Below are positions 15,610-24,108 of a stretch of DNA of 61,346 nt, one piece after another. A program made the translations under genes and the position numbers. The number at the start of each line of letters is the position of its first letter. Positions within the stretch are counted from its first letter, which is position 1. The notes under the pieces were generated by a model. It was not told where the DNA came from, did no database searches, and was given only the letters and a program-made list of their open reading frames with translations. This DNA is from CAYNEO01 sp964396245 (lineage in GTDB: Bacteria > Zixibacteria > MSB-5A5 > GN15 > FEB-12), in assembly GCA_964396245.1 (NCBI GenBank), contig CAYNEO010000018.1:1-61346 (forward strand). Reading direction: 5' to 3'.

Positions 15610-18285
15610 TTACTTGAGTAGAATCATCTTTTTGGTTACGGAGTTGTTCCCGGTGGTCAGACGATACAGGTAGATGCCTGACGGGCGGCCGGAAGCGTCC
15701 CAGCTGACCGTGTGGCTACCGGCGGAATAAAATCCCTCCGCGAGGAGGGCCACTCGCTGGCCGGCAATGTTGAAGATTTCCAGTTTCACCGACGAAGCGG
15801 ATGGCAGTGAAAAGCTGATCTCGGTCGTCGGGTTAAACGGGTTCGGATAGTTCTGGTCCAGGTTGAATTGATGTGGAAGGACCTCGGCAATGCCGTTCTC
15901 AACGCCGTATACATCGCCACTCTCGCACGACCTGGTGACCAGGTTTGCAGCCGCATTGTAGGTCAGCGACGGGTGCGTCACGTTGGTGACCTCGAAGCAC
16001 CACTCTCCGTCACATGTCTTCGTCTTCGCTGACTGGAGGGTGACGGTTCCGTCGGCGGCGGTAACGCCGGAGACTGATTCGGTGGTGTTGCCGGTTACGG
16101 CCGCATACACGGTCGCATTGGCGACCGGCTGATTTCCGGCGTCATAAACGGTGACAACGGCCCTTCCGATGCAGTTCCGGCCGAGTGGGACGCGCGTGAC
16201 AGCGATATCATACACGTGCATGTCGCCAGTCTGTGGTTCAGTTACGGTGACAAAATCGGTCTTGGTCTCGGTGTCCGAGCCGTAGGCGTTCGTAGCGGTC
16301 AGGGAAACCGTGTACGTTCCGGCGGCCGTGTACGTATAGGACGGATTCTTCACGGTAGATGTGCCAACACCGTCACCAAAATCCCAGTTCCATGAGGCGG
16401 GGTCATTGGTCGACAGGTCGGTAAACTGTACTGCCAGCGGGGCGTCGCCCGATGTCGGCGAAGCTGTGAAGTCGGCTACCGGCGGATCATTGGCCGGCTG
16501 TGTGACACTGATGTAGTTCGTTTTGGTTTCCGAATCCGATCCATAGGCGTTTGTCGCCGTCAACGTGACAGTGTATGTGCCGGCGAACGCGTATGTATAG
16601 GACGGATTCTTCACGGTAGATGTGCCAACACCGTCACCGAAGTCCCAGCTCCACGAGGTCGGGCTGTTGGTCGAAAGATCCGTAAACTGGACGGTCAGCG
16701 GAACATCGCCTGAAGTCGGCGTGCCCGAGAAGCCGGCCACCGGAGGATTCTGGACCGGTCCGACAGCGTCCAGCGTCTTCTTCGCACTGACGATGCCGGT
16801 ACCGACATACTTAGTCGGATTGTAGGGATTGGTATTATTGACTATGATATCGAACTTTTCCGGGCCGGTCAGGTTCGGGTCTTTTGATTCTAACAGGGCG
16901 GCTACGCCGACCACGTGCGGGCAAGACATCGACGTACCGTCCATCAGCGATATATAATCGTAGGTCGGATCATCGGAATTGTGGAACGTGCTCAGAATCT
17001 CGACACCGGGAGCGGCGACATCGACCCAGTCACCGTAATTGGTCCAAGTGGGCGGCGTGCCGGTCTTGTCGGTCGCGCCGACATCGAGACAATCATCGCG
17101 CAACCCGAGGTAGTCCGGGGTGCTGGAATTGGAGTTGCCGGCGGCCACGATGATCATGACGTCGTGCGCCAGCAGGTTATCGACCGCGGCCGGCATGGAG
17201 CCGTAACTCGACGAACCCCACGAGCAGTTGATCGCGGCGACATTGACGCCTTTCTCCACCATGGTAGCGACATAGAACATCGCCTCGGCGGCATAGTCCA
17301 TGTACACCACGCCACCACGCCGGGTCTGGTAGCCGATGCGAAGCGGCATGATCTTCACGCCATTGGCCGGTGATCCGGTCGTGCCGTCGTTCCAGCCGCC
17401 GGCTACGCCGGCCACGCCCCACGTGGGATCGTTGTTGGTGATGGCGGCAATCGTACCGGAGACGTGGGTACCGTGCCCGCCAAAATCAGCCGGGTCGTTG
17501 TCCACCCCGCCGCAGTCGGCATCGGTGCATTGGTCAGCTGTTTCCACAAAATCCCAACCGATTACGTCGTCGACAAATCCGTTGTTGTCGTCGTCGATAC
17601 CGTTACCCGGAATTTCGCCGCTGTTTACCCAGATATTGCCGTTGGTCACGTTGTCATTCGGCCCGGGCGGATCGGTGCCACCGAGCTCGTGATGATAATA
17701 ACGCACACCGCCGTCGAGCACGGCGACCACAACATCGGAACTGCCGGTTTCATCGTCCCACGCCAGGTTGGCTTCGATACCATATGGCTCCCAGTAGTGC
17801 CACTGGTAGTAGGGGAAGCTGGCGGAGCTGCTGTCGTAGTAGAGATCGCACGGCGTTGCGCTCATGGCGTGGATGGCGATTGGGTCGACCTTCTCGACAT
17901 AGGGCAGCTGGCGGTATGCTGCCATAGCTTCTTCGAGATTGCCGGTGTTGAAATAAACTTTGTAGTGTCGGGCGAGCACGCGTTCGGTCGGCATGGCCGA
18001 AGCATCGGTACGCGCACCGGCAAACTGTTTTCCGAAGGAAGTCACTTCGTACTTCGCAGCCAGATCATCAAGCGACTGGTTGCCGGTTAAGGCCAGTCCG
18101 TTCCGGGACGTCTTCGCGTTTAGTTCCGGCGCGCCCTCTTTGAGCACCACGATAAACTTGTCAGGTGCGAAGCCGATGAAGGATGATGAGCTAAAATCAC
18201 GCTCAACCTTCATGGCCTTCTCGGCGGATACGGGCAGCGCAAGGCATACCAGACCGACGAGAACGATGACGAAAGCTCTTTTCAT
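15610..18285 (-). CDS. Secreted subtilisin-like (S8) serine protease with two PKD domains and a T9SS-type sorting domain
   Basis: An 891-residue paralogue of the protease at 7984. Layout: signal peptide (1-22), propeptide (about 35-130), S8 catalytic domain (about 165-500) with Asp191 (LDGGV), His271 (GHGTH) and Ser452 (GTSMSCPH), two PKD domains (about 513-682), an Ig-like module with paired cysteines (about 690-795) and a C-terminal sorting domain (LDQNYPNPFNPTTEISFSLP onward). It has fewer PKDs and no beta-sandwich insert compared with its paralogue. The ATG follows AGGGAGTAACAA. Expected to be exported through the Sec system and then attached or released at the surface; substrate unknown. 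Confidence 0.94.
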   Translation of the reverse strand: MKRAFVIVLVGLVCLALPVSAEKAMKVERDFSSSSFIGFAPDKFIVVLKEGAPELNAKTSRNGLALTGNQSLDDLAAKYEVTSFGKQFAGARTDASAMPTERVLARHYKVYFNTGNLEEAMAAYRQLPYVEKVDPIAIHAMSATPCDLYYDSSSASFPYYQWHYWEPYGIEANLAWDDETGSSDVVVAVLDGGVRYYHHELGGTDPPGPNDNVTNGNIWVNSGEIPGNGIDDDNNGFVDDVIGWDFVETADQCTDADCGGVDNDPADFGGHGTHVSGTIAAITNNDPTWGVAGVAGGWNDGTTGSPANGVKIMPLRIGYQTRRGGVVYMDYAAEAMFYVATMVEKGVNVAAINCSWGSSSYGSMPAAVDNLLAHDVMIIVAAGNSNSSTPDYLGLRDDCLDVGATDKTGTPPTWTNYGDWVDVAAPGVEILSTFHNSDDPTYDYISLMDGTSMSCPHVVGVAALLESKDPNLTGPEKFDIIVNNTNPYNPTKYVGTGIVSAKKTLDAVGPVQNPPVAGFSGTPTSGDVPLTVQFTDLSTNSPTSWSWDFGDGVGTSTVKNPSYTYAFAGTYTVTLTATNAYGSDSETKTNYISVTQPANDPPVADFTASPTSGDAPLAVQFTDLSTNDPASWNWDFGDGVGTSTVKNPSYTYTAAGTYTVSLTATNAYGSDTETKTDFVTVTEPQTGDMHVYDIAVTRVPLGRNCIGRAVVTVYDAGNQPVANATVYAAVTGNTTESVSGVTAADGTVTLQSAKTKTCDGEWCFEVTNVTHPSLTYNAAANLVTRSCESGDVYGVENGIAEVLPHQFNLDQNYPNPFNPTTEISFSLPSASSVKLEIFNIAGQRVALLAEGFYSAGSHTVSWDASGRPSGIYLYRLTTGNNSVTKKMILLK
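16334..16638 (-). repeat. Duplicated 44-base segment within adjacent PKD domains
   Basis: A 44-base stretch beginning GTATAGGACGGATTCTTCAC is identical at 16334-16377 and 16595-16638, 261 bases (87 codons) apart, inside the two PKD repeats of the second subtilase. Flanking PKD sequence has diverged, so this suggests recent duplication or gene conversion between the two repeats. Confidence 0.85.
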
Positions 18286-18451
18286 TTGTTACTCCCTGAG
18301 TGAGGTAAGTGAAAAGTCAGAGATGGAACATGGAAATTCCGCTGCCTGCGTCACGATTGTTGGCCGGCATCCCCCCTTTCAAGGCATACTGACTGCCCCT
18401 GGGCAATTCTGTACAATTTTGATCTTCCGTGTGTGATTTACGCCGATTCCG

Positions 18452-18479
18452 ATAATAGTAGAGGGACGGGGAAGCTCAA
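18452..18479 (-). promoter_or_regulatory. Probable promoter of the second subtilase gene
   Basis: Minus strand: TTGAGC (18479-18474), a 16-base spacer, TATTAT (18457-18452). This gives a leader of about 160 bases. The 354-base intergenic region 18286-18639 holds this element and the terminator of the upstream hydrolase gene, and nothing else that I recognise. Confidence 0.5.
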
Positions 18480-18496
18480 AAATACATTCGCCGGAC

Positions 18497-18528
18497 AAAA
18501 AAAGATCGGGAAGTCAAACTTCCCGATC
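18497..18528 (-). terminator. Terminator of the CocE/NonD hydrolase gene
   Basis: GATCGGGAAGT (18504-18514) and ACTTCCCGATC (18518-18528) form a perfect 11-bp stem with a 3-base loop. On the minus strand seven T follow. It lies about 110 bases past the hydrolase stop. Confidence 0.88.
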
Positions 18529-18639
18529 GAATTCACTCGTTGATTTTTCGCGCGCGGGCGCCATTCGATGCTGGATCATTACTCCGAGCGCCGATGCGTG
18601 TGACTTTTCACATGCGGCCGGTCTCTTTCCGCTATGCTC

Positions 18640-21168
18640 CTATTTTTCACTCGCCTGCCCGAACTGCGGGTCAGGAATGACCGGCAGGAGCACGTGTGAC
18701 GGATGTTCGGCGTCGTGATAGATTGTCTGCCTGGCCCTTACGAATTCGGTTTCGGTTTCATTGTGCCCGCCGGTATTCAGGTTGCGCGAGAACATCGGGA
18801 AACTCGCCGAAGCTACCTCGACCCGCAGGACGCCTCCGGCCGGAATGGTAATGCCAGTCTGCCACAGATCAAGATGGTATTCATAGACTGTGCCCGGCTC
18901 GAGCAGTTTCGGCCTGGCAAACGAGTCGCGAAAGCGCGCGCGAATGACGCCGCGTACCAGCGGAAATATGACGCCGTTTGAGTCGATGGTCGAAAGACGC
19001 ATGTGCCAGTCGGTGTCTTTCGCATCCGATGCCGCATAGAGAACAGCGGATATCGGTCCGGCAATTGTCATCGCTTGTTCGAGCGGCGGCGTATCGTAGA
19101 CGAGAATATCGGACCGCTCGGCATCGACCTTGCCGTAATACGCCCTCCGCACGGCGATAATACTATCCAGAACTTCGGCTTGAGTCGTGTCCTTCTCTGA
19201 GGTCTCCTCGGGTTCGACATAGACACGCGGGTCCGGAGTCGGGTCGCCCGGGTCGTAGGTGAAGGTATCGATTGCCGCGACAGTATCCGCCGGCGGGTCA
19301 AAACTTGCCCAGCCGTCACCTTCGGAGGTGTTCGCGTTGCCCTTGCTGACCAAATAGAGTTTCGTGGACTTCGTTTCCGGCAGCGGGTACACATCGCCGT
19401 ACAGCCAGTCGTTGCTGCCCATTACGAAAAGCGAGACGAGCGGTTCTTTGTCGATGCCGTTCTCAATACCAAGCAGCCACCTGTCCAGCCAGCGGGTATA
19501 GCTTTTTTCGAGGTCGATGATGGCGTTGGGGCCGAAATCAGTGTTGTGCGGACCGGTTCGCGTAGCCTGTGCGGTGTGGCCCCATGGTCCCAGAACCAGC
19601 TTCTGGTACGGGTGGCCATCCTCTTTCATCGCGAGATAATTCAATTTCGAGCCAATGCCGTCACCATCGAACCAGCCAGACTGATTGTAAACGGGGATGT
19701 TGGTCTGCTCGAGGTGATGAAGAAAGTTGACCGGCTCCCAGAAGTCGTTATTGTCCGGGTGCTCTATCCAGTTACGCCAGTACTGGTTGCGTTTACCGAG
19801 TACAATCGAATCGAGGTCAATCACCGGCAGATGATCCAGCAGCCGGGCATAGTCTCTTTCGTTGATTTTGCTCATGGTTTTGCCGGTGACATCTGCGGTG
19901 GCGTCGGTTTCGAGAATATCCGCCCACCAGATCGAACCGAGCAGGAAGAATGCGCCGTATTCGTACGGGATATTGAAATACGGATCGGGCGGTGAGACAT
20001 TCGGGATGATCGTTACGAGGTGTGGCGGATGTTCCCTGGCAGCCCACCACTGCACCCAACCGAGATACGAAGCGCCGATCATGCCGACTTTACCGTTTGC
20101 CCACGGCCGGACAGCCAGCCACTCGATGGCATCGTAGCCGTCTTTCGGTTCGTTGAAGAAGGGGACCCATGTTCCGGGCGACGAAAACCGCCCGCGGCAA
20201 TCCTGTACGGCGTAGACATATCCGCGACGGGCGTAATATTTGCCCTGTAACTCGTTCAGTTCTTTTTTGTAGGGCGTGCGTACGAGTACCACGGGAAAGG
20301 TGCCGTCGGCGTCGGGTCGGTAGATGTCGGTGGCCAGTTCGATGCCGTCACGCATGGGCACGCCGACATTGGAATCGATAACGACTTCATATTTGGGCTG
20401 TGACAAGAGTGAATCCGTTTCAGCTTTGACCCCGAGCACCTCGTAGCCCTCGCGGACATAGGCGCCATGCTGAGCCGGAACATCGCCGTAGCAGATGCGA
20501 TTGTCCTGATCCACCCAGAGGATGACATCGACACCCGGCAATCCGTACCGATAACGGGTAAACCGGCCGGGGACACCTCCGACAGTGCGTTCGACGGTAT
20601 CGAGCCTTTCAAGAGAGGCGTCCATGATTACCGAGGGAATAATGAAGAGCGGGAAGGTCTGCTTACCCCCGGCTTCCTGATCATAAGAAATCACCGCCTG
20701 GCTCATGAGGGCCGGGCTGAAGTTCTCGAATACGCGGGTTTCGGGCTTGAGATCGAGCAGGACAGTGCCCCGTGGAGATTCGACCTTCACCTGGTTGCCT
20801 TCTCGCACGACCTTTACCTCGCCAATCACGGTCTGCATATCCATCGCTTGCCAGTGGCCGGTCGAATCGACATCGATATTCAGCGAGGTCCCCATCGACT
20901 GCCCGGCGGCGTTCATGGTATAGTCGCTCGTGAAACTGCCGTCCTTGCGCCAGACGAATTGCTCGGTGACCAGGACTTCCTCGTTGACATAGAATGTGAA
21001 CTTGCCGCTGTCCTGCAGGACATTCATGGGGTAAGTGACCATGGGGGTCGAATCGGCTGTTTGCCCGAAGGCCGTTGCGACAGAACAAAACAGGACAATA
21101 GCGAGCAGAAAGAGCCCCGCTTTCGATTTTGTGTGGAGAACGGATTTAGAAACGCCTCCCTGAGCCAT
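18640..21168 (-). CDS. CocE/NonD-family (X-Pro dipeptidyl-peptidase S15-like) secreted hydrolase
   Basis: An 842-residue alpha/beta hydrolase that should cleave acyl or peptide bonds; substrate unknown. The N-terminus (about 1-36) is an export signal. Residues about 40-260 form an extra domain of unknown type. The catalytic domain begins near 265 (VPMRDGIELATDIYRP), with the nucleophile Ser367 in GASYLG, an Asp region near WFDGDG and the His region LVLGPWGHTAQ. A C-terminal jelly-roll typical of the family follows (about 640-835). The start has a strong AGGAGGTGTT site. A single-gene unit ending in its own terminator. Confidence 0.9.
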   Translation of the reverse strand: MAQGGVSKSVLHTKSKAGLFLLAIVLFCSVATAFGQTADSTPMVTYPMNVLQDSGKFTFYVNEEVLVTEQFVWRKDGSFTSDYTMNAAGQSMGTSLNIDVDSTGHWQAMDMQTVIGEVKVVREGNQVKVESPRGTVLLDLKPETRVFENFSPALMSQAVISYDQEAGGKQTFPLFIIPSVIMDASLERLDTVERTVGGVPGRFTRYRYGLPGVDVILWVDQDNRICYGDVPAQHGAYVREGYEVLGVKAETDSLLSQPKYEVVIDSNVGVPMRDGIELATDIYRPDADGTFPVVLVRTPYKKELNELQGKYYARRGYVYAVQDCRGRFSSPGTWVPFFNEPKDGYDAIEWLAVRPWANGKVGMIGASYLGWVQWWAAREHPPHLVTIIPNVSPPDPYFNIPYEYGAFFLLGSIWWADILETDATADVTGKTMSKINERDYARLLDHLPVIDLDSIVLGKRNQYWRNWIEHPDNNDFWEPVNFLHHLEQTNIPVYNQSGWFDGDGIGSKLNYLAMKEDGHPYQKLVLGPWGHTAQATRTGPHNTDFGPNAIIDLEKSYTRWLDRWLLGIENGIDKEPLVSLFVMGSNDWLYGDVYPLPETKSTKLYLVSKGNANTSEGDGWASFDPPADTVAAIDTFTYDPGDPTPDPRVYVEPEETSEKDTTQAEVLDSIIAVRRAYYGKVDAERSDILVYDTPPLEQAMTIAGPISAVLYAASDAKDTDWHMRLSTIDSNGVIFPLVRGVIRARFRDSFARPKLLEPGTVYEYHLDLWQTGITIPAGGVLRVEVASASFPMFSRNLNTGGHNETETEFVRARQTIYHDAEHPSHVLLPVIPDPQFGQASEK

Positions 21169-21410
21169 ACAACACCTCCTTGCGTGCGCGGACGCCTTTC
21201 ATCCTGGATACAATGATCTCTCTAAACTACGTTTCCGGGTAATACCTTCACAAGCAGAATTTATTCAGGTTATTGTGCGGTCGCAGATACACTTTTGCCG
21301 AGGCATACCGAGCGGCTTTCTGTTTAGCCTGATAATCCGGATCGAATATTCGCGGGAAAATCGGGTATCCCAAGCGAGTCCGGCGCAGGTAAGCCAATAT
21401 CAGACAAAAC

Positions 21411-21439
21411 TTGACTGTTGGAGGCGAAATCGGTAGCGT
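21411..21439 (+). promoter_or_regulatory. Weak promoter candidate for the lemA operon
   Basis: TTGACT (21411-21416), a 17-base spacer and TAGCGT (21434-21439): the -35 is good and the -10 poor. The whole 313-base divergent region 21169-21481 contains no credible gene and no clear promoter for the hydrolase on the other strand. Confidence 0.35.
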
Positions 21440-21481
21440 TATTCCGGAATCCGGACACACTGTAACAGAGAGACAGATACT

Positions 21482-22042
21482 ATGGTCCTTTTCATTATCT
21501 TTCTCGGGGTGGTGGCAATCGTCATCATCGCGATGATCACGATGTACAATAGGCTGGTGCGGTTGCGGGCGACCGCGGATTCATCCTGGTCGGATATCGA
21601 TGTCCAGCTCAAAAAGCGGTACAACCTGGTCCCGAGTCTGGTTGAAACGGTCAAGGGATATGCCGCGCACGAAAAAACGGTTTTTCAGAACGTGACGGAA
21701 GCACGCAGTAAAGCGATGCAGGCGACATCGCCGGGCGAACAGGCTGAGGCTGAAAACATGCTGCGGGGCGCACTCAAAAGCCTCTTTGCGGTTGCCGAGG
21801 CTTATCCCGACCTGAAGGCCAGCACGAATTTCATGCAACTCCAGCAACAGCTTTCGGAACTGGAAAACAGTATCGAAGCCGCCCGCCGCTACTACAATGC
21901 GGTCGCGCGCGATCTGAATACGATGATCCAGTCGTTTCCGTCGAATATGATCGCGTCGATGTTCGGTTTCTCGCTGCGCGAGTATTTCCAGATCGAATCC
22001 GAAGAAGAACGCAAACCGATCCGCCCGGATTTTTCATCATAA
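21482..22042 (+). CDS. lemA: LemA family protein
   Basis: A 186-residue protein with one N-terminal membrane segment (VLFIIFLGVVAIVIIAMITMY) and the LemA core: YNRLVRLR-WSDIDVQLKKRYNLVPSLVETVKGYAAHE, then helices with LQQQLSELENSIEAARRYYNAVARDLNT and FPSNMIASMFGF. The family is widespread and its biochemical role is poorly known; the helical domain faces the outside of the cytoplasmic membrane. It is followed 13 bases later by a DUF2207 gene, a common pair thought to act together in the envelope. Confidence 0.95.
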   Translation: MVLFIIFLGVVAIVIIAMITMYNRLVRLRATADSSWSDIDVQLKKRYNLVPSLVETVKGYAAHEKTVFQNVTEARSKAMQATSPGEQAEAENMLRGALKSLFAVAEAYPDLKASTNFMQLQQQLSELENSIEAARRYYNAVARDLNTMIQSFPSNMIASMFGFSLREYFQIESEEERKPIRPDFSS

Positions 22043-22055
22043 CGCCGGAGGAACC

Positions 22056-23810
22056 GTGAATCACCGGGTAATTCACAGAATATTGGCAATTGCCGGACTG
22101 CTGCTTCCGGCGATTGCAGTGGTCGCAGCATGGCCCTCAACTGCCACGGCACAGTATTTCACGATCAATGATTTCCACTCCGATATTGTCATCAATGCCG
22201 ATGGTTCGATGGTCGTCAAAGAGACCATTGCGCTGACATTCGATCGGCCCCGTCACGGCATTTTTCGCGAGATCCCGTTCCGGTATCAGTCAGCCGCGGG
22301 GGATGATCAGGAGACGCCCATTGACATTCTGTCGGTGACAAAGCCGTCGGGACAAAAGTGGAATTACAGCGTGAGCAAAAAAGGAAACGTGATCAATGTC
22401 AGGATCGGTGACGCCGACCGGTACGTGAAGGGACGGCAGACATACGTGATCTCCTACCGCGTCCAGAACATGATCATGTATTTCGACGATCATGATGAGC
22501 TGTACTGGAATGTGACCGGCAATTACTGGAAGGCGCCGATTGAACGCGCCTCGGCGACAGTCACGCTGGCCACAAGTGGGACCTCGAGCAAACTGCCGAC
22601 CGCGTGCTACACGGGCGAATACGGTTCGAATCAATCGCAGTGTGATATCGAAACCGGCGAGAACAATGCCACGTTCAGGACAACAACGCGTCTCGGTGTC
22701 GGCGAGGGTCTCACGATTGCCTTCGGCTTCGACAAGGGACTTGTCGCGAAACCGTCGGGATGGCAGAAATTCTGGTGGGCGGTGAACCTGAGAGAGAACT
22801 GGGTATTCTTTATTCCGGTAATTGCGCTGGTCTACATGTTCGTGCTGTGGTATCGGCGCGGGCGCGACCCGAAAGTGCGCGAAGCGGTGGTGGTGCAGTA
22901 CGAGCCGCCAGAAGCGAACGGCAAACCGCTGACGCCGGCAGAAGTGGGGACACTGGTCGATGAAAAACTCGACCCCCGCGATATCACGTCGTCCATTGTG
23001 GGACTCGGCGTCAAAGGCTACCTGCAGATTCGGGAAGAGGAGTCTGAAGGCGCCCTGAAGATATTCAGCAAGACCGACTACCGGCTGAAACGGCTGAAAC
23101 AGCCGGATGGCGAGTTGAGTCCGTTCGAGCGGCAGTTGATGAATGACATTTTCGTCGATGGTACGGATGAGCGCCTCGTTTCCGAAATGAAAAATGAATT
23201 CTACAAGAATCTCAGCAGCCTGAAAGACACGCTCTACACCGGACTGGTGGCAAAGAAGTTTTTCCCGGCGCGACCGGACAAGGTGACGCAGAGATACGTC
23301 GGGGCCGGTTTTGTCATAATCATGTTGTCTTTCTTATTCATGTTTGCTGTCGGTCCTTCGTTCAAAAGCGTTTTCTCAGGAGCCGTCGCCGGAGTGATCG
23401 TTATTCTGTTCGGCGGTATCATGCCGGTAAAGACGCGGGCAGGCGCGCTGGCAGTCAGCAATATCAAAGGGTTCCAGGAATTCATGGCTCGCGCGGACAA
23501 GGACCGACTGGAGCGAATGGGCAAGGATATTTTCTACAAGTACCTTCCGTATGCAATCGCACTTGATGTTGTCGATCATTGGTCACGCGCCTTTGAGGGA
23601 CTCTACAAGGAACCGCCGTCGTGGTATGTCCCTGTCGGCGGCTACTATGCGTTCAGCCCGGTTGCATTTTCCCGAAACATGACAGCGGTGACTTCGACAC
23701 TGGGTTCGGCGATGTTTTCCGCGCCGCGCGGCAGCGGTCTCGGCGGCGGAGGCGGGGGCGGCGGCTTCTCCGGCGGCGGTGGCGGCGGCGGCGGCGGCGG
23801 AAGCTGGTAG
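22056..23810 (+). CDS. DUF2207 predicted membrane protein
   Basis: A 584-residue protein starting at GTG behind GGAGGAACC. It has a signal peptide (about 1-32) and a beta-rich extracytoplasmic DUF2207 domain (about 33-230; INADGSMVVKETIALTF, HGIFREIPFRY). One membrane segment (about 250-268) is followed by a cytosolic winged-helix-like region (about 290-400) and two more membrane segments (about 415-455). It ends in a glycine tail made almost only of G with F, S and W (about 560-584). Such tails are usual in this family. Paired with lemA, presumably as an operon. Function unknown. Confidence 0.9.
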   Translation: MNHRVIHRILAIAGLLLPAIAVVAAWPSTATAQYFTINDFHSDIVINADGSMVVKETIALTFDRPRHGIFREIPFRYQSAAGDDQETPIDILSVTKPSGQKWNYSVSKKGNVINVRIGDADRYVKGRQTYVISYRVQNMIMYFDDHDELYWNVTGNYWKAPIERASATVTLATSGTSSKLPTACYTGEYGSNQSQCDIETGENNATFRTTTRLGVGEGLTIAFGFDKGLVAKPSGWQKFWWAVNLRENWVFFIPVIALVYMFVLWYRRGRDPKVREAVVVQYEPPEANGKPLTPAEVGTLVDEKLDPRDITSSIVGLGVKGYLQIREEESEGALKIFSKTDYRLKRLKQPDGELSPFERQLMNDIFVDGTDERLVSEMKNEFYKNLSSLKDTLYTGLVAKKFFPARPDKVTQRYVGAGFVIIMLSFLFMFAVGPSFKSVFSGAVAGVIVILFGGIMPVKTRAGALAVSNIKGFQEFMARADKDRLERMGKDIFYKYLPYAIALDVVDHWSRAFEGLYKEPPSWYVPVGGYYAFSPVAFSRNMTAVTSTLGSAMFSAPRGSGLGGGGGGGGFSGGGGGGGGGGSW

Positions 23811-23920
23811 GCGCATTCGCCGTACGTCTTCGTTGTCCATGATTACAAATTGCGCACTCTTGATTTGATACTGCGATCACACTTGATCGTGAGGTCGTAT
23901 CGGGACTTGATACGTCTGAT

Positions 23921-23948
23921 TTGAGATCGAAAGCCAAGTGTCTATCCT
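23921..23948 (+). promoter_or_regulatory. Possible promoter of the decarboxylase operon
   Basis: TTGAGA (23921-23926), a 16-base spacer and TATCCT (23943-23948). The 298 bases 23811-24108 also hold a GC-rich hairpin, CCCGGCCG (23980-23987) with CGGTCGGG (24000-24007, one G-T pair), which would lie in the leader. It has no clear T tract, so I do not call it a terminator. Confidence 0.35.
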
Positions 23949-24108
23949 GCTACTGTATAGTCAGTTATGCTGATCATTCCCCGGCCGGAAATTTCTGTAC
24001 GGTCGGGCTTTCCCCTTCGTGATTTATATCTCAAAAAACGCTGTTCTCCCGGCGGATTTGATATACATTTGCGGGAAATATGGAACGTCGGATGAAAGGC
24101 GAGAGCAC

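Noticed and set aside
23735..23808. A GGC-rich simple-sequence stretch
   Set aside because: It encodes the glycine tail usual in DUF2207 proteins, so it is not a separate repeat element.
23980..24012. A GC-rich hairpin before the decarboxylase operon taken as a terminator or riboswitch
   Set aside because: It has only a short stem with one G-T pair, no clear T tract and no known riboswitch core.
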